Shown piece after piece: positions 10,689 through 21,774 of a DNA stretch of 64,000 nucleotides (positions are counted from its first letter, which is position 1; each line of letters starts with the position of its first letter). The translations under genes were made by a program, and so were the position numbers. Origin of the DNA: Pyropia haitanensis (Eukaryota; Rhodophyta; Bangiophyceae; Bangiales; Bangiaceae); NCBI GenBank assembly GCA_008729055.1, contig SDUX01000007.1, forward strand, positions 5,935,009 through 5,999,008, read 5' to 3'. Below the pieces are notes generated by a model, which saw only the letters and a program-made list of their open reading frames with translations, had not been told where the DNA came from and ran no database searches.

Positions 10689-11519
10689 GGCCCTGCGGGT
10701 GGCGTCCGTACCCCCGCCGCCGCCGGCGCCCGCGGGCGGCCAGGCGGGGCTGCCGGCTGGCTGCTAGTGGGGCTGCCGCCGTGGCCGCCGCTCCCGAAGG
10801 AATGGCGGGGCGGGCGGGCGAACCCCGGCTGGCTGTGTTGTGTGTATGTGCTGGGTCGGGGGGGGGGCGGGCGGCGCGCCGCACGGTTGGTGGGGTTGGG
10901 GTGTGCACGCAAGGAGGTGAGCGCGAGGAGTGTGGGGGGCAGCGTTTGGACGAGGAGGTGGGAGGAGGGGCGGTAGAAGTGCACTGCCGCCGCAATGGAG
11001 GCGAGGGGGGGGGGGAGTCGGGGGCTGCACCTTGACATTGCCACGACCGCACAGAGGCTGAGCGCGGCGGCCGCCGCCCCCACCATGATGTGCGTTCCTC
11101 TCTGTGGGGCCACGCGTGCCCCCGTCTCGTCGGGTGCCGCCGCCCTTTCTCTATACCCTGCCGCGGGAGGCGCCGGCGGCACGACGCGACAGATGCCGGC
11201 GCGGGCGCAGCTACACGAAGCAACCAGCGGCGTGGAGGCGAACAAGAAAAAAACAAAACATAACCATACCGTGGACTCCCACACCTCATCAAACCCACAC
11301 CATACGAGCGTGCCCAGCACACACCGACATCCCACGCACCCCTCACCACCTCCTCGGCGCCGCTCCCGTTTCGCCAAGCCCTCATACGCGCCAGTACTGC
11401 CACCCCTTCCTCCACCCGCCTTGTTTCCCTCCTCCGCCTATACACGGAGGCCGGCAGCCGGCAACAACCCGCCCACGACCGTCCCATCCGCCACACACCA
11501 GGCGCACGCCAGGCCCGCC
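10689..11519. other. Convergent intergenic region, SOD2 / DSS1
   Basis: This interval between two convergent stop codons holds both 3' untranslated regions. It contains a G-run (10859-10867) and A-rich sequence at about 11245-11262. Open frames on both strands lack ATG starts or domains, and I see no further gene. Confidence 0.5.
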
Positions 11520-12232
11520 TCACTTGGCCGTCGCCGCCGCGGCGGGCGCCCCTCCCGCCGGCGCGTGCGCGGCGAGCTCCTCCCGCAGGCGGCCGATAAA
11601 ATTGTCGTCCGCCGCCTCGTCGTCCCAGTCGTCTTGCCACTCACGCTCGGCGGCGCCGTCGGTCGTGGCGGCAGCCTCAACCCAGCCTGTACGAGCACAA
11701 AAACACAGGAAAAAAAAAACGGGGGGGTGGGCGGGGGGGCGTGACAAGGGAAGGCGCGACAAAGAGTTAGTCGTGTACCCAGATTCAACACACGGGCGCA
11801 TAGCGGCCTGTCCCCGCACCGACGGCATGGACGCAGTCCCGTACTCGCTGGATCGGTGATCACTCCCACGAGCACCACCGGGGTCGAGAGCGCAGGTACT
11901 CCCCGGATCTGCAAGCAACCGGCCACAGGCTAGTGAGACAACCTGACCGCACCACTGCCCCCCCGCCCTACCCGGTACGCCGGCACTACCTCTGCGGCGC
12001 GGCAACGCCGCCGCCCCACCGGCCTTCCCGTCCCAAACGCGCGCGCAGCAAAAAAAAACGTACGGTCCTCCTCAAACTCCTCAAAGTCATCGTCCTCCTC
12101 CAGCACGTCCGCCTCATCCACAGCCGGTGCTGGGGCGTCCTTGGTCTCGGACGCTGGCGGCGCGTCCTTGGTCTCCGTCGCGGCGCCGGCCTTGGCCGCC
12201 GCCGACCCATTGGTGCCGTCGCCCTCGGCCAT
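11520..12232 (-). CDS. SEM1: 26S proteasome subunit DSS1/SEM1 (Rpn15)
   Basis: Small acidic protein of the proteasome lid that also binds BRCA2-like and TREX-2 complexes. Exon 1 is 12232-12064 and exon 2 is 11686-11520; the 377-bp intron starts C|GTACGT and ends GTACAG|GC, and the two exons sum to exactly 112 codons including the stop. The family signature is split across the junction: EEDDDFEEFEEDR, then WVEAAATT, EREWQDDWDDEAADDNFIGR and LREELAAHA. These are the two acidic/aromatic segments and C-terminal helix that contact Rpn3/Rpn7. At 111 aa it is longer than usual for the family because of an Ala/Lys/Glu/Pro N-terminal third and an Ala-rich tail. A T-run lies directly inside the 5' end of the intron. 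Divergent to the SNase gene. Confidence 0.94.
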
Positions 12233-12970
12233 GGTCGGGAAGAGCAGCGGAAAGACGGTGACGAGGGGAAGGGAGGAGGGGAGCGGGTGTCACGGCCGGG
12301 AAGAAGACACAGTCAGGAACACGTCAGCGACAACAGCAGACCCGGCGACCGATGACGCGGTGACGGGGATGCGAGCAGCGGGAACGACAGCTTGCCCGCA
12401 TCCTCAACACTCTCCCTTTCCGACCGACAGCGCGCGGCTGGCGGTGGAATGAAAGGCCTGGATCGCAACTCCAAGTCTCATGGACGGACGGACTGATACA
12501 GTACTTTCGAGGAACACCCAGAATGCGGCTCAAATTACCAATGTGTTGACAGCATTGTGTTGGTGAAGGCTGGCGAGGTTGTTCAGGTGTCTGCTCTCGA
12601 GTCCGACAGAAAACTACAGCGTGACAGAGCCCCCTCCGGCACAAGGAGCGCGGGCCCTTTGCCCACCCACCCGCAACGCTGGCCCGGCGCCGCGCCCTGC
12701 GCCAAGTCACTGTTGCGGGCTGCGTCTATTGGGTGGGGTCCCCCGAGCTGTCGCTCGCCCCATCTGGACGTTCCTGCCATGGCGTGCGCACTGGCCGCCG
12801 TCCCCCGTGGCTCGGGGTACGGCGCGGTGCGCGGCTGACCGGGCGGCCGCTGCTCGACACCCAGACGGTGGCGCGTCCCTGCCGCTGCGGACGGCTCCCG
12901 CGCTGTCGACCCGTAGCCCTCCTGGTCACCCGCTTCCCCCTCCCCGCCGCCTGCACACGGGGAGGCCACG
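12233..12970. promoter_or_regulatory. Shared upstream region of DSS1 (-) and SNase gene (+)
   Basis: These 738 bp separate two divergent start codons and should hold both promoters. The part at 12440-12600 is lower in GC. I see no TATA box at a convincing distance and no repeat. No coding potential that I trust. Confidence 0.4.
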
Positions 12971-13055
12971 ATGGGCGCCTGCGTTAGCTCCATCGAGCGT
13001 GGCTTTGCTCTGGTGTCGCGCCTCAAGGCGGCGGTGCCGACTCCTCCCCCCTCCA

Positions 13056-13094
<39 letters not shown>

Positions 13095-13665
13095 GTGGTG
13101 GTGGTGGTGGCGGCGGCGGTGCGCCTCCCGCCGCCGTGGCCGGCGGCATCACCGCCACCACCACCGCCGGCTCCATCCCCCCCCGGCGGCCACTCCCCCC
13201 CCCGCCGCGGACGGCACCCGCCAGGTCATCTCTGGCTGCACCGTCACCCGCGTCACCGACGGCGACACGGTGGTGGTCGACGTGGGCGGCGGCACCTCCC
13301 TCAAGGTCCGCCTCCGCGGGGTGGACGCGCCGGAAAAGGCACAGCCGGGTGGTGCCGCCGCCACCGACGCGGCGGCCGCGTTTTGTCTCCACCGCAAGGT
13401 GCGGCTGGCGGTCTCGGATGTCGACCGCTACGGCCGCACCGTCGGCGACGTGGTGCTCGTGCGGGGGCACACGGCGGGGGCGGAGCGCTCGCTCGGCCTC
13501 CACCTGCTGGCCGGCGGCTACGCGTGGCACTACGCAACGTACGACAAGCGGCCCGAGATGGCGGCCGCCGCGGCTGACGCGCGCGCTGCGCGGCGGGGCG
13601 TGTTTGCGGGCCGCTCACCAGAGCCGCCGTGGGAGTACCGCAAGCGCATCCGGGGGGGTGGGTGA
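12971..13665 (+). CDS. Staphylococcal-nuclease-fold nuclease with N-terminal lipidation motif
   Basis: Phosphodiesterase with one SNase domain. The start at 12971 gives MGACVSSIERGF: Gly-2 followed by Cys-4 is the form for N-myristoylation plus palmitoylation, as in the plasma-membrane Ca-dependent CAN nucleases of land plants. A poly-Gly linker from a GGC/GGT repeat (13058-13120) and a Pro-rich stretch follow. The domain itself begins CTVTRVTDGDTVVVDV (metal-binding Asp), then VRLRGVDAPEKAQ (equivalents of Arg35, Asp40 and Glu43 of the staphylococcal enzyme) and DVDRYGRTVGDVV (Arg87), so all catalytic positions are kept. It ends EYRKRIRGGG. A frame change is needed at the C runs 13177-13184 or 13195-13203. 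About 231 aa. Membrane anchoring is inferred from the motif only. Confidence 0.85.
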
Positions 13666-15942
13666 GGAGGTGGGGGGGGGTGGGGGGAGGGGGTGGGCGG
13701 GTTGGGGGAGATATGTTTCTATTGGGGGGGTCGCGGGGGGGGGGGGGGGGGGGGACAGCAGTCGCATTGCGGGGTGAGGGGTGGACAGGTGCGGGGAAAG
13801 CCGTCTGTGCATGGCCTTGGCGGGGGATGGGCGGGAGGGTGAGCCACGCGCGACGCCCAGTCTCGCCGTGGGGCCCGCCCACCTGGACGGGCGCCCGCGC
13901 CGGCAGTCGCGGGCGTGGCGGGCGGCGCTCGGCTCGTCCTGTTGCCAATGGCGGGGGCGCCGCGCCCCGCGTGCGCACGTCGGCCGCCGCCGACGCGCCG
14001 CGCTCCCCCGCGGTTTCCTCCCCGACCGCACCGTGGCGGGTGGGGTCTTGGGCCACCCCCTGCCTCCCACGGTTCCGTGCGCCGCGGCGACGGCGGGCAT
14101 CCGCTTTGGCAGCGCGCGGCGCGTCCCCTGCCGGCAGGCCGGTCGCAGCCACGGACGCGGCGGGATGGCCCCGCAGGGCGCGGGCTCCCGCCACCCGCGC
14201 CGGCGCACGCTCGTTTGGACCCGCAGGGGGGCGGGGAGGGCAGGCGCCGTCCAAACCTCCCCCCCCCCCCCCCCCCCCCTCGCGGCCACCCCCTCCCCAA
14301 AGCGAGGCCACCCCTCCCGGCGTCCTCAACCTACCCCAGCCACCGTGCCGCTCGTCGTCACGACCATCCTGCCCCCCCCCAGCAGGGACAGACCAAGCGC
14401 GCACGCAGCCGCGACGGCCGCCCCCCCCCGGGGCTCAGCGGCGACACGGCGGGCGGCAAGGCCGGCCGCACCACGCGGCGGCGGCGGCGCGTGGGGCGGG
14501 TACCGCGCGCCCGCGCGCCCGCGCGCCGCGCACGACGGCACCCCCAAAAAAAACGAGACGGACCCCCCCGCCAGCCCCCCCCCCACCACGACCGCACGGC
14601 GCGGACAGGCGGGGAAGGGGGTGGCGTCCACGCGGCGGGGCGCGACACCCATCGCGGTGGCGCGGCAACGCGCACGGCGGTGGCCGCCGCCGCGGCGGCG
14701 CGCGTCGTGGTCTCCTCCCCCCTGCTGCCGCGCGCCGGCGCGACGGCGGGGGGCGTGAGAAGGACGGGCCCGCCACCGGCGGCGGTCTGCCGGCGGTAGC
14801 CAATCAGAGACACGCACCACCGGCGCGTGGCGGCGGTGCCGTCCCAGGGGGTCCGCCGCCGCGCCGCGCCGCGCCGCGCCGCGCCGCGCCGCGCGCGCGC
14901 GCGCGCGCGCACGCCCGCGACCGGGACGGGCGGGGAAACACGGAAAAAAAAACCATTCCGAAAAAAAGGACAAACACCCACACACGACACACCCTGCAAA
15001 CAGCCGGCGTTTCCGAGCGGAAAATGCGGCACCGTGGTCGGCGCGTGCGCCTGCCCACCCCCCCCCCTCCCCGGCCAATGAAAATCCGCCCAAAAAACGC
15101 CCAAAAAAAGGACCGCGCGCGCCAAGCGGGGGCGCCCGCCTCCGCGGCCGCCCAAAAAAGCGCGCGGGCGGCGGGCACCGCCAATCGCCGCTGCGGGCGG
15201 CGCGGGACCCCCCGCAGCGGGTACCCCCCCCCCCCCCCCCCCACCCCCCCACCCCCCCCCCACCTCCCCCCCCCTCAGCCGCCCCCCGCCACCCACACCC
15301 CCCCCCGCCGCCAGAATGAGCCCGCCGCGCAGGCGCGGCCACCCCCACGAGGGCGGCGGGAGGGGTGCGGCGGCAGGGACCCCCCCCCCCCCCCCACGCA
15401 GAGACCCCCCCGCCACACGCGCGCCGGCCGGCCGCCGCGAGTCTCCCCCCCCCCCCCCCCGGCAGCGGGTACCACTCGCGCGCCGCCGCCTCGGCCGCGT
15501 CGTACCGCCGCCCGCCGCGGCGCGCGCGGGCCGGCGGCGGGGCGGCGCGCGTCCCCCCCCCCCCCCCCCCCCCCCAGCCCTGGCCGCGCTGCCGCCGCGG
15601 GCGCCCTCTTACTCGTCGACCCCCGCCCGCACCTCGCGCTTCCCCCCCCCCCCCATCCCCCGCGCGTCGCCGCCGCCGCCGTCGCCGCCGCCGTCGCTGC
15701 CGCGGCTGGCCGACGCCTCGTTGGCGGCGCGGCGGTCCCCCCTCCCCCCCCCCCAGCCCCCCTCCACCCATCCCCGCTGGCGGGGTGGGCGGCCCGCCGC
15801 CCCCTCCCGCCGCCTCCACCCCCCCTTTTCCCCCTCCCCCCCCCCCCCCTCCCCCGCCTGGTAGCGCCCGCGCCGCCCCGCCGGCCGCCGCCCACCCCTG
15901 CCCGCCACTCCCGCCACGGTCGGCGGCACCGCCCCGCCGGTG

Positions 15943-15987
<45 letters not shown>

Positions 15988-16421
15988 GGCGGCGGCGGCA
16001 GCGACCCCGCCGGCGGGTCGGCTCGAGCCGCGGCAGCGGACCCCACCGCCATGGCGGCGGACGGGGGGTCGTCCCCACCGCCGCCCCCCCGCCGCCGCCC
16101 GCGCCGTGGCGGCGGTCCGGCACGCCCGCCACCACCGCCACCACCGCCCCCACCGCCGCCGCCGCCGCCGCCGTCCTTGTCACCGCCGCCGCCGCCGGCG
16201 GTGCCGCCGGCGGTGCCGCGGCGGTCGTCCCCGCGGGTGCGGCTGCCTCGGCGGCGGCGGGGGGGTACGCCGTCGGCGACGACGCCTACGCCCACCCCTC
16301 CGCCGCTGCCTGCTGCTGCTGCTGGTGCGGCTGGCACTGGCCGCCGGCAACAGGTGGGTACGGATGAGGACGGGGGGGGTGGGGGGGGGGGGGGGGGGAG
16401 GAGGAGGACGACGACGCCGCC
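13666..16421. other. Long homopolymer-rich region upstream of homeodomain gene
   Basis: No gene that I can support. The stretch carries poly-G and poly-C runs (for example 13736-13754 and 14263-14279), A-rich patches at 14944-14966, and an open frame of about 900 codons that is only Arg/Pro/Gly/Ala repeats. The last 370 bp (from an ATG at 16050, MAADGGSSPPPPP) could be the true N-terminus of the homeodomain gene if the G-run at 16373-16398 is mis-sized. CAACAG|GTGGGTACGG at about 16345 also resembles a donor site. Confidence 0.4.
14861..14910. repeat. (GCGCC)6 followed by (GC)10
   Basis: Six exact GCGCC units at 14861-14890 run straight into twenty alternating G/C bases at 14891-14910. Alternating GC of this length is the classic Z-DNA-forming sequence. 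It is noncoding as far as I can see. Confidence 0.85.
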
Positions 16422-17571
16422 ATGGCGACGAGTGACGAGGACGGGGGCGGCGGGCACCGCCGCGACGGTCACGGACGCAGCGGCGGCGGCAGCGGCGGCG
16501 ACAGCGGCGGCGGTGGTGGTGGTGGCGGCAGCGGCAGCGGCAGCGGCGGTGGTGGCGGTGGCGGCGGCGGCGGCGGTGGTGGTGGTGGTGGCGGTGGCGC
16601 GAGCGCCCCCGCCCCGCCCGCCGCGCCCGTCTTTGCCCACAATGTGGACGTGCTGCTGCGGGCGGCCGGGGCGGGGGCGGCGTCGAGTGGCGGCGCGGGC
16701 GCACGCCGCCGCTCGCGGCGGCCCGCCGCGGCGGCCGCTGCCGGCGACGGCACCGCCGCCCGCGGCGGCGGCGGCGGCGCCGCCACCGCCGCCCCCGCCA
16801 CCGCCTCTGATACTGCTGCTGCTGCAACCGCCGCCGCGGCTGCCGTCGCCGCCGCGGCGGTCACGGCTGCCGCCGCCGCCCCCGCTGCCGCGCCCGCCGC
16901 GCCCGCCACGCCCGCCGTGGTCCCACCCGCCCGCCCCCCCGCCGCGCCAAGGCCACCCCGCGCAACGCCCGCGCCGCCACCAACGCCCGTGGCGGCTACG
17001 CCCGCCGCACCCGCCACACCCGCCGCGCCGCCCGCCACGCCCGCACCCGCCACGCCAGCCGCGACGCGCGCCGCCCCCCCCCTCCCCCCCCCTCCAAGCG
17101 TCGCCGCGTCACCGTCGATGGCACCCCCCGCCCCGGCGGGCGGGTCTTTCGCAAAGACGAGACCGCCCAGCTGCTGGCCCTCTTTGCCGCCGCCCGCTAC
17201 CCGCCCGCCGAGTCGCTCGAGGCGCTCGCGGCGTCGCTGCGGCCGGGCGAGGCGGGCTTCCTCGGCAAGATCAAGACCTGGTTCAACAACATGCGCTCCA
17301 AGACGTCGGAGCGGCGGCGGGCGGCCGCGGCCGCCGCGGCGGTGGCGGCGGCCGAGGCGGCTGCCGCGGCGGCGGCGGCGACGACCACGTCGGGTGGGGG
17401 GGGGGGGGGGGGGGGGGTGCCGGTGCCGTCGCGTGGCCGCCGGCTGCGGACGCGTCCGAGGGCTCCCCGTCCGCCGCCGCCGCCGCTACTGCCGTCGCTG
17501 CTGCTGCGGCAACTGCCGCGGCGGCCGGTGGCCGTGGCGCCACCACCACCCCCGCCGCGGCGGCGCCGGCA

Positions 17572-17605
<34 letters not shown>

Positions 17606-17940
17606 TGTCGCCCACCGTCGCCGCCACGCCCGTGACGCCCGTCGGTAGCGCCCCCCCCCCCCCAGGCCGCACCCCACGACGGCCGGCCGCGCCGGCCGAC
17701 CCAGCGCCGGCGGCGCGTCATCCTCCTCGCGCCCCCCACCAGCAGCCGCCGCCGCCGCCGCCGCCGCCACCCCCGCCCGTGGCCGCCGCGTCGGCGGCGG
17801 CTTCCACGTGGGCGGCCGCGGCCTGCCCGCCACGCCCGCCACGCCCGTCACGCCCTCCACGCCCGCGTCAGCGCTGGCACGGATGGCGCTCGCGTCGCCG
17901 GGGATGGCGGCGCTGCCGCTCGGCGCGCTGCTGCCACACC

Positions 17941-17971
<31 letters not shown>

Positions 17972-19741
17972 ACCGCCGCCGCCACTGCCGGCGGGCGCGC
18001 TCGCCGCGGTGGGGGGCGCCCGCGGCGGGGGGGTGGCGCCGCCGCGGGCGCGGCTGGGGGGGGGGGAGCGCGCGCGGGCGCGCGCGCGGCGGCGGCGGGC
18101 GGCGGCGAGGCGGCGGCGGAGACGTCCCCGCCCCCCTTTCTTCCCCTGTCGCCGGCACTGCCGCCGCCGCTCGCCGCCGCCGCCGCCGCCACGCCGTTTG
18201 GTTCTACCAGCGGCGGCGGCACCCCGCCCCCCCCCTCCTCAGCAGCAGCGGCAACGGCAGCGGCGGCGGCGGCGACAGCGGCGGCAGCAGCCGCGGCGGC
18301 AACAGGCGAGCGGATTCCCCCCTCCACGACGCTCCGGTCCGCCACCCTCCGCATCGGCACCTGGTCCGTCGCCGGCGACGACGCTGGCCTCACCGGCAAC
18401 GGCCTCGAGGTGCGCTTCCTCTACGGCCGCCGGCGGAAGCTCCAGTACGACTGGGTCGTTGGCCCCGACCGGGCCGACGCGGCCGCCCCCCGCGGGCGCA
18501 TGCAGGTCGACTTTGACGCCATCTACGGCCTCGCCTGGGGGGGTGCCGCCCGCCAGCGGCTGCGCGTCGCCGTCGCCGAGGCGCCCATCTTTTTCATCGC
18601 GCCGGGCGTCGCCGCCGCGGCGGGCGGCACCGCCCCGCCGCCGTCGTCGGCAGCCGCGTCCGCGTCGGCCGGCGGCGGCGCCACCGCCACCGCCGCCAAG
18701 ACGCGCCGCGTCTACACGCGCACCACCGACCTGACCGGCGGCGCCGCGTCGGGTGGGGGGGTCCACGAGCTGACGCTCCGCACGACCGCCGCGGCGGCGC
18801 TGCGCCGCACGCTCGCCGTCGCCGACCCGGCGCTGGCGCGGCTGCTCGCCGCGGGGGAGGCCACCGCCGAGCCGCCGCCGGTGGCGGTGGTGGCCGCACC
18901 GCCGGCCACCACCGCTGCTGCCGCCGCTGGCGTAGGTAGGGGGGGGGCGCCGCCGCCGCCGCCGCCGCCGTCGACGGCGGCGGCGGCTGCGGCGGCCACC
19001 CTCCCCGCGCGGGTGGTGCCGCCGCCCGCCTACCCGCCGCCGCCGCCGCCGCTACCACCGGCGTTGCTCGCCGTCGCCGGCGGGGACAGCCGCGACGCGG
19101 CGCCGCCCGCGACGCCCACCGCCGGCGCCCGCACCGGCGGCCACACCGGCGGCGGCGGCGCCACCAGCGGCGCGGCGGTTACGCCCGGCCGGCCGGCGGC
19201 GGCGGGGGGGGTGGGCGTGCGGCGGAACCTCGACTTTGGCGGCGACTCGCCGCCGGCGGGCGCCACGACCACCGCCGCCGCCGCGCCACCCGCCGCGCGC
19301 GTGCCGGCCGACCCGAACCGCCGCACCGTCCTTGGCAAACGCGGCCGCCCGCGTGCGGGCGCACCCACCGCCGTCGCCACGTCCGCGTCGGCCGCGTCGG
19401 CGGCCGGGGTGGCCGCGACGGCCGCCGCGCCGCGACCACGCGTCGTGCCGCTGCCCGCGGCGGTGGCGCTGCTGCCGCCGCCGCCGCCGCTGCCGCCGCC
19501 GCCGCCGCCGTTGCCGCGGGTGGTAGCGCCGCCGCGGGAGGGGGGGGGCGGGGGGGCGGCGGCAGGTCCGCGACATGACGCCAGCGGTGGGGGGGGGGGG
19601 CGCGGGGGGGAGTTGGAGGCGGTGGTGGCGGAAGGGGGGGGGGGAGGGGGAGAGGGAAAGGGGAGAGGAGGGGTGGGGGGGAGCCAAAGGAGAAACGGGA
19701 AAGGGAACGCGACTCGAACGGGGTGTTGTTGCCCCAGGTAG
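16422..19741 (+). CDS. Homeodomain protein with TRF2/HOY1-type PH-like domain
   Basis: Probable transcription factor. An atypical homeodomain is read at about 17096-17310: RRRVTVDGTPRPGG, FRKDETAQLLALFAAARYPP, then helix 3 KIKTWFNNMRSKTSERRR, which keeps the W-F-x-N-x-R core. At about 18336-18610 a second domain reads TLRIGTWSV, LEVRFLYGRRRKLQYDWV, GRMQVDFDAIYGLAW and APIFFIAP. From memory this matches the PH-like domain shared by fungal HOY1 homeobox proteins and plant TRF2/HOY1-like proteins. An AT-hook-like KRGRPRAG follows at about 19340. The rest is Gly/Ala/Pro low complexity. At least four frame changes at homopolymers are required (before 17096; 17397-17417; 17651-17660; 18056-18066). 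The start at 16422 (MATSDEDGGG) and the stop at 19741 are both uncertain. Confidence 0.72.
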
Positions 19742-20866
19742 ACAAGCCGGACGGGGGCCGCTGCCGACCGTGACCGCCTCACGTCCCCGCCGCCCGCATG
19801 GTGCGAGCGAGGAACCAACGCGCCCGCGGGCGCGCGCACGCGTCGCGACGGGGGTGACGGCGGGTAACGCGGACGGTGCGCGTGCGGCGGGAGGTGCGGC
19901 GCGGCACCGCAACGGCGCCGCGACGACACGAATGGCGGCGGGGCGGCGCGCACGCACACACACCCACGACGCAAGCACACCGCACGCACCCCCCCCCCTC
20001 CCCGCCCTCCCCGTGCACCCCGTCGCCGTCGAGTGGCCCGCACACACACACACATACACGCCCACAGCGCGTGTTTTGGAGAGTCTTGTCACCGTCTCCC
20101 CTCGCCGCCGTCCACGGTGGGCAGCGCGTGGTCTGCGTGCGTCGGCGGGTCAGCGGGGGGGGCGTCCGCGGGTCAAACAGCGGGCCCGCCCCGGGCCCCC
20201 CCTCCGCGCTCACACCCCCCCACGCCGCTGGTGCTGTAGGCGCGCCCGGTTGTTGTTCATGCCGGCCGCCACTCTGGTGGACAGCTGCCGTGTCGGAGGG
20301 GGCGGTGATGGGGGGGTGCGGTCGGGGAGGGGAGCGGTTGCGTTGATGACCCAGTCGGACTTGGCTCCCGCCGCGACCCGCTCGACTCATACTGGCGGCC
20401 GGTGGCGGGTGCGCCGGTTGGCTGCGCGGGTGCGGCCGTCATACTCGGGCACGTTGGGGGCGCGAACGCTTGGGGTGCGGCCGCCCTCGAAACGGTCAAC
20501 TATTGGAATTAGGTGGGATGGCATGACCGGATACGCCGGCCAGACAACAGCTGACAGCAGAACGTGGGCTTGGCCACGCGACGGCTTGCCACGAAGGCCA
20601 CGGCGCGTCCACTCGGCGATGGGCAACGATGGCGACGGGGGGGCTGCGACGGGGGTGATGGCGGCGGAGCTGTGGGCGGGAACGGTGGCGGGTGGAGAGG
20701 ATGGCGGTCCTGCGCTTGACGATGGTCGCGGAGCTGCGGATGGTACTTGTGGTAGGGTGCGGGCATCCTTGGTGCTGACGTGAGGGCCGAGGCAGACCCC
20801 GTTCCCCCTGCCCGTCCCTCTTCTTCCCCCTACGTATCGTCTGGCATCCCCCCCTGTCCCGCCACC
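19742..20866. other. Intergenic, homeodomain gene to DUF4336-like gene
   Basis: It includes ACAC-rich sequence (about 20040-20060) and a stretch of GCGTG/CACGC-rich DNA. Open frames on both strands have no ATG with conserved content. The final 80 bp is pyrimidine-rich and probably the leader of the next gene. Confidence 0.45.
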
Positions 20867-21721
20867 ATGTCCATCGATGCGGACCAGATTACCCGCCCGT
20901 CGGGCACCTTTGCGCCCGTCACCGCCCACGGCACCCTGGAGCAGCTGTGGCTCGCGCCGCCCACCAGCGGCGATGCCAACGCGGCGCCGCCGCCGCCCGA
21001 CGGCCTGTGGGTCGTCCACGGCACGTTTGCCATGTCCCCCGCCGGCACCTTCCCCCGCACCATGACGGTGGTGCGCCACAGCGGCGGCCGCGTGGCAGTC
21101 ATCAACAGCATGCGGCTGGACGCGGCGGGCGAAGCCGCCCTCCGCGCGCTCGGCCCCGTCGACGCGGTCGTGCGCCTCGGCGCCTTCCACGGCGTCGACG
21201 ATGACTATTATGTGCGGTCGTTTGGGGCGACCGCGTACGCGTTGCCGGGGAGCCCGCTGCCGCCGGGCCTGCCCGTACCGCCCGTGCCGCTCGCCGCGGG
21301 CACGGCCGCCGCCGCCGCCGCCGCGGGGTCGCCCATCCCCGGTGCGCACGTGTTTGTCTTTGCGGTGACCAAGGCAGAGGCGGCGCTCCACTTGCCCGCG
21401 TTTGGCCCTCCCGGCAGTGGCGGCACGCTCGTCCTTTGTGACGCGGTCATCAACATGGGCGCCCGCCCGCCGCACCTGACCTGGCTGATGGCCGCCATCT
21501 TTCGGTGGACGGGCTTTACGGGCCTCCGGCCGGCGCCGCTGTGGTACCGCTTTGCCAAACAGCAGGGGGGGGTGGACGACGCGTACATGGCCGCCGAGTA
21601 CGAGCGGCTCCTCCGTGAGTGCCCGTTTGGGGCGGTCGTCTTTGCGCACGGCGACGTGATCACGGCGGGCGGCCACGAGCGGATCGCGGCGATGGCGCGG
21701 GGACTGCTGCCGCCATCGTGA
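20867..21721 (+). CDS. Metallo-beta-lactamase-fold protein, DUF4336-like
   Basis: Intact single-exon 284-aa protein; start at 20867 in the context GCCACCATGT. The layout follows the DUF4336 group of MBL-fold proteins found in bacteria, algae and plants: MTVVRHSGGRVAVINSM, a Leu-rich strand LRALGPVDAVVRLGAFHGVD, then YYVRSFGATAYALPG, a later GGTLVLCDAVINMG strand, WLMAAIFRWTGFTGLRPAP, and a terminal VVFAHGDVITAGGHERIA. Several usual metal-binding His positions are conserved (AFHGVD, FAHGD, GGHE), but the canonical HxHxDH motif is not present, so hydrolase activity is doubtful. No targeting signal or membrane segment is evident. A short poly-Ala run at about residue 145-155 comes from a GCC repeat. 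Function unknown; the family call rests on recalled layout. Confidence 0.7.
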   Translation: MSIDADQITRPSGTFAPVTAHGTLEQLWLAPPTSGDANAAPPPPDGLWVVHGTFAMSPAGTFPRTMTVVRHSGGRVAVINSMRLDAAGEAALRALGPVDAVVRLGAFHGVDDDYYVRSFGATAYALPGSPLPPGLPVPPVPLAAGTAAAAAAAGSPIPGAHVFVFAVTKAEAALHLPAFGPPGSGGTLVLCDAVINMGARPPHLTWLMAAIFRWTGFTGLRPAPLWYRFAKQQGGVDDAYMAAEYERLLRECPFGAVVFAHGDVITAGGHERIAAMARGLLPPS

Positions 21722-21774
21722 GGACGGCGTGGGGTGATGAAGGTGGTGGGGGGGAGGAGGTGGGAGCGGGGGGG

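Noticed and set aside
13629..16367. 912-codon plus-strand frame
   Set aside because: Arg/Pro/Ala/Gly repeats only, starting inside the SNase gene; explained by lack of A/T for stop codons.
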